Shown piece after piece: positions 61,290 through 64,000 of a DNA stretch of 64,000 nt (position 1 is the stretch's first letter; every line of letters begins with the position of its first letter). The translations under genes were made by a program, and so were the position numbers. The stretch covers positions 2,356,001 through 2,420,000 of the forward strand of contig NZ_CP092587.1 of assembly GCF_023920225.1 (NCBI RefSeq), in the 5' to 3' direction. Source of the DNA: Vibrio gazogenes. Its GTDB lineage: Bacteria; Pseudomonadota; Gammaproteobacteria; Enterobacterales; Vibrionaceae. The notes below the pieces were generated by a model. It saw nothing but the letters and a program-made list of their open reading frames with translations. It had not been told where the DNA came from and did not search any database.

Positions 61290-64000
61290 GTGCATATCAG
61301 TCCAAATGATACAAATAGTTACCGATATATCACCTTACTAAACCAACTTCGGGTGCTATTGATTTGTGACCCCAATGCACAAAAAAGTGCAGCAGCTCTG
61401 GCAATCAATGTCGGGCACTTCGATGACCCTACAGATCGTGAGGGTTTAGCGCACTACCTAGAGCATATGCTATTTTTAGGTACGGAAAAATACCCAAACT
61501 CCGGCGAGTTTCAAAATTTCATAAATCAACACGGTGGAACACATAATGCTTGGACAGGAACTGAGCATAGTTGTTTCTTTTTTGACGTCGCGACTTCAGC
61601 ATTTGAAAAAGCACTGGATCGCTTTGCCCAATTTTTTACTGCCCCACTGTTTAACGAAGAATCTCTCGACAAAGAACGCCAAGCCATTGAATCGGAATAT
61701 AAACTCAAACTCAATGATGATGTCCGGCGGCTGTACCAAGTGCATAAAGAAACCATTCATCCACAGCACCCTTTCGCCAAGTTTTCTGTCGGGAACGAAC
61801 AAACTTTGTCAGATCGCAATCAGGTCAGTATTCGTCGAGAAATTGTGCAGTTCCACCGTGAACACTATTCTGCAGACTTAATGACACTAGCGGTCATCGC
61901 TCCAGAGTCACTCGATACATTAGAACTGTGGGTTACGGAACGATTTGCTGACGTTATGAATCAGCAACGTCGTGGGAAAAGCGTTCAGGAACCCTATGTC
62001 ACCAGTAAACATACCGGCCTGTTGATTGAAGTTGAACCTCTGAAAGATATCCGTAAGCTGTTTTTGTCCTTTCCATTGCCCTGCATGGATATTTATTATC
62101 AGCAAAAGCCATTGTCTTATTTTGCACACTTACTCGGTTATGAAGGAAAAGACAGCCTGACACAGGCGCTGAAAGACAAAGGATGGATTACGAGCCTTTC
62201 GGCCGGCGGCGGCACCAGCGGAAGTAACTACCGAGAATTTACTGTCAGTATGTTACTCACAGAGAAAGGGATGACGTCTGTTGATGCAATTATTCAGGCG
62301 ATTTTCAGCTATATCAATTTGATCCGGGAAAAAGGGCTGCAAGCTTGGCGTTATGAAGAGAAAAAAGCGGTTCTTGAAGCAACGTTCCGGTATCAAGAAG
62401 TCCCACGCCCATTGGATATGGTTAGTCATCTGGTAATGAATATGCAGCATTACCAAGAAGAAGATACCATCTATGGCGATTATATGATGTTGGGCTATGA
62501 TGAAACGCTGCTCAGAGACATTATCGAACAGTTTGTACCTGAAAATCTCAGAGCGACCCTGTTAGCTCAGGGGGGCGACTATGACCAGACCGCGAATTGG
62601 TATTACACCCCATATTCAGTGACCCCTTTTACCGACGCCCAATTTACCTGTTTCCATCAGACTCAGTCAGAGCTCAGTATGGCATTGCCCGAACCCAATC
62701 CTTTCATCTGCCATGGACTACAACCGAAATCGATCGAGTCTGATGATGCTCAACCACAAGTCATTCAGGAAAGTGACGGATTCCGCCTATGGCACATGCA
62801 GGATCAGGAATTCTTGGTTCCCAAAGGTGTCATCTATGTTGCCATTGATAGCCCTTATGCTGTGCAGAGTCCTCGCAATATCGTAATGACCCGGTTGTGC
62901 GTTGAGATTTTTCTCGATTCACTGGCTAAAGAAACTTATCCGGCTGAAATTGCCGGGATGGGATATAACATGTATACCCATCAAGGCGGAGTAACCCTGT
63001 CTATTTCTGGTTTCAGTCAGAAACAACCAGAACTGTTGGCACTCATTCTCGATCGTTTCAAAAAGAGAGAATTCAGTGAACATCGTTTCCTGTCGGTAAA
63101 AACCCAACTGGAACGAAGCTGGCGAAATGCCGCGAAAGATCGACCGATCTCACAACTGTTTAATGCGATGACAGGGTTGTTACAGCCCAATAACCCACCC
63201 TACGAAAGCTTGCTTGAAGCACTGCAAACAATCAAAGTTCAAGAGCTGGCACCTTTTGTCGATCAGATGTTATCCCAACTCCATGTGGAGATGTTCATTT
63301 ATGGGGACTGGAGAAAATCGGATGCGTTGCAAATCGGGCAACAATTGATTCAGGCATTGCACGTCCAAGATCAACATTATGAAGAGTCACTCCGCCCTCT
63401 CGTCATGCTGGGAAAACAAGGGACTTTCCGCCGGGAAGTGTTCTGTGATCAAGATGATTCCGCGATCGTGTTGTACTACCAGTGTACGGATATCTCACCC
63501 AAAAGTATTGCACTGTACTCTTTAGCCAACCACTTGATGTCTGCAACCTTTTTTCATGAAATCAGGACAAAACAGCAGCTCGGATATATGGTGGGGACTG
63601 GGAACCTCCCTCTGAACCGCCACCCGGGAATCGTGATGTATGTGCAATCGCCTCATGCTGCGCCAATCGATTTAATCACCTCGATTGATGAATTTCTGAA
63701 TGCCTTTTATCTGGTTTTACTGGAACTGAACGAATACCAATGGCACAGCAGCAAACGAGGATTGTTCAACCAAATTGCCATTCCGGATCCAACGCTCAGA
63801 AGCCGGGCACAACGTCTCTGGGTCGCGATTGGCAATAAAGACCATCAGTTCAATCAGCGAGAACTCGTGTTGCAGGAGCTGAAACAACTGTCGCGCTCGG
63901 ATATGATCCGCTTTGTTGTCAATGAACTGAAACCCAGAACGGCCAATCGCCTCATCATGCACACTCAGGGCAATGTACACCATGATGCCGAACAACTCAC
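61290..64000 (+). CDS. insulinase-family (M16) zinc peptidase, 3' end outside window
   Basis: A large M16A peptidase related to insulysin and protease III. About 903 codons are visible and the frame runs off the right edge; the family member in V. cholerae is about 920 residues, so little is missing. The inverted zinc motif HxxEH is HYLEH (55-59) in REGLAHYLEHMLFLGTEKYP, and the third ligand Glu is in ERQAIESEYKLK. Substrate-chamber domains follow, including KEKGLQAWRYEEKKAVLEATFRYQE and FFHEIRTKQQLGYMVGTGN. There is no signal peptide, unlike E. coli protease III, so it should be cytoplasmic. The start is GTG 61290, preceded by GGAGG; an ATG at 61283 is out of frame. Confidence 0.93.
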   Translation, partial: MHISPNDTNSYRYITLLNQLRVLLICDPNAQKSAAALAINVGHFDDPTDREGLAHYLEHMLFLGTEKYPNSGEFQNFINQHGGTHNAWTGTEHSCFFFDVATSAFEKALDRFAQFFTAPLFNEESLDKERQAIESEYKLKLNDDVRRLYQVHKETIHPQHPFAKFSVGNEQTLSDRNQVSIRREIVQFHREHYSADLMTLAVIAPESLDTLELWVTERFADVMNQQRRGKSVQEPYVTSKHTGLLIEVEPLKDIRKLFLSFPLPCMDIYYQQKPLSYFAHLLGYEGKDSLTQALKDKGWITSLSAGGGTSGSNYREFTVSMLLTEKGMTSVDAIIQAIFSYINLIREKGLQAWRYEEKKAVLEATFRYQEVPRPLDMVSHLVMNMQHYQEEDTIYGDYMMLGYDETLLRDIIEQFVPENLRATLLAQGGDYDQTANWYYTPYSVTPFTDAQFTCFHQTQSELSMALPEPNPFICHGLQPKSIESDDAQPQVIQESDGFRLWHMQDQEFLVPKGVIYVAIDSPYAVQSPRNIVMTRLCVEIFLDSLAKETYPAEIAGMGYNMYTHQGGVTLSISGFSQKQPELLALILDRFKKREFSEHRFLSVKTQLERSWRNAAKDRPISQLFNAMTGLLQPNNPPYESLLEALQTIKVQELAPFVDQMLSQLHVEMFIYGDWRKSDALQIGQQLIQALHVQDQHYEESLRPLVMLGKQGTFRREVFCDQDDSAIVLYYQCTDISPKSIALYSLANHLMSATFFHEIRTKQQLGYMVGTGNLPLNRHPGIVMYVQSPHAAPIDLITSIDEFLNAFYLVLLELNEYQWHSSKRGLFNQIAIPDPTLRSRAQRLWVAIGNKDHQFNQRELVLQELKQLSRSDMIRFVVNELKPRTANRLIMHTQGNVHHDAEQL

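Overview
The window is chromosomal DNA of a gammaproteobacterium that is almost certainly a Vibrio or a very close relative. The evidence is the right-hand third. A minus-strand run flhA-flhF-flhG-fliA-cheY-cheZ-cheA-cheB-parC-parP-cheW-fipA is flanked by sixA and an insulinase-family peptidase on one side and by mlaA, a short-chain-dehydrogenase-like gene, a VC2046-type gene, sodB, grxD and topB on the other. From memory this is the gene order of V. cholerae chromosome 1. One difference stands out: the ccm (cytochrome c maturation) genes that I recall between cheW/fipA and mlaA in V. cholerae are not here. That would fit an oxidase-negative group such as the Vibrio gazogenes clade, but it is an inference.

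Layout from left to right. 1-2319 (minus): a PLP-dependent alanine/ornithine-type racemase, cut by the window edge, translationally coupled to a DgcN-type D-amino-acid N-acetyltransferase. 2320-3207: a gene-free stretch holding a 263-bp MITE-like element. 3208-4239 (plus): periplasmic L-asparaginase. 4427-9712 (minus): a catabolic and uptake operon with a DeoR-helix-turn-helix/PfkB-kinase fusion, a dihydrodipicolinate-synthase-family aldolase or lyase, and a tripartite tricarboxylate-type transporter. 9986-11374 (minus): a soluble PAS-GAF-GGDEF diguanylate cyclase. 11523-13526 (minus): a PepSY-type membrane protein and a DUF2946-like protein behind a probable Fur box. 14112-15794 (minus): a secreted type-B carboxylesterase. 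16157-17218 (minus): rlmF.

17454-24819 (minus) is a self-contained MacAB-like export module: membrane-fusion protein, ATPase, FtsX-type permease, sigma-54-dependent response regulator and histidine kinase. A good sigma-54 promoter and an upstream palindrome precede it. Divergent from it are a PepSY protein and a cytochrome b561 (25163-25958). Next come a HAD sugar phosphatase, a second exporter (HlyD lipoprotein, ATPase, ABC-2 permease), a GGDEF-EAL protein, a complete oppABCDF operon with an AraC regulator and a LysE exporter behind it, a CurA-like NADPH oxidoreductase, two small unknown genes, and topB.

The most useful second-look items are these. The DeoR-PfkB operon carries an AT-rich direct-repeat operator. 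The MacAB operon pairs a sigma-54 promoter with its own enhancer-binding regulator, which has a GAFTDA loop. The MITE and a 74-bp near-palindrome are unexplained repeats. A short-chain dehydrogenase has lost both catalytic residues yet sits in a conserved position. CheA carries a three-fold repeated motif in its linker. The ccm genes are missing from their usual place. No tRNA, rRNA, CRISPR array, phage or complete insertion sequence was seen. I found no system that I could call wholly undescribed.
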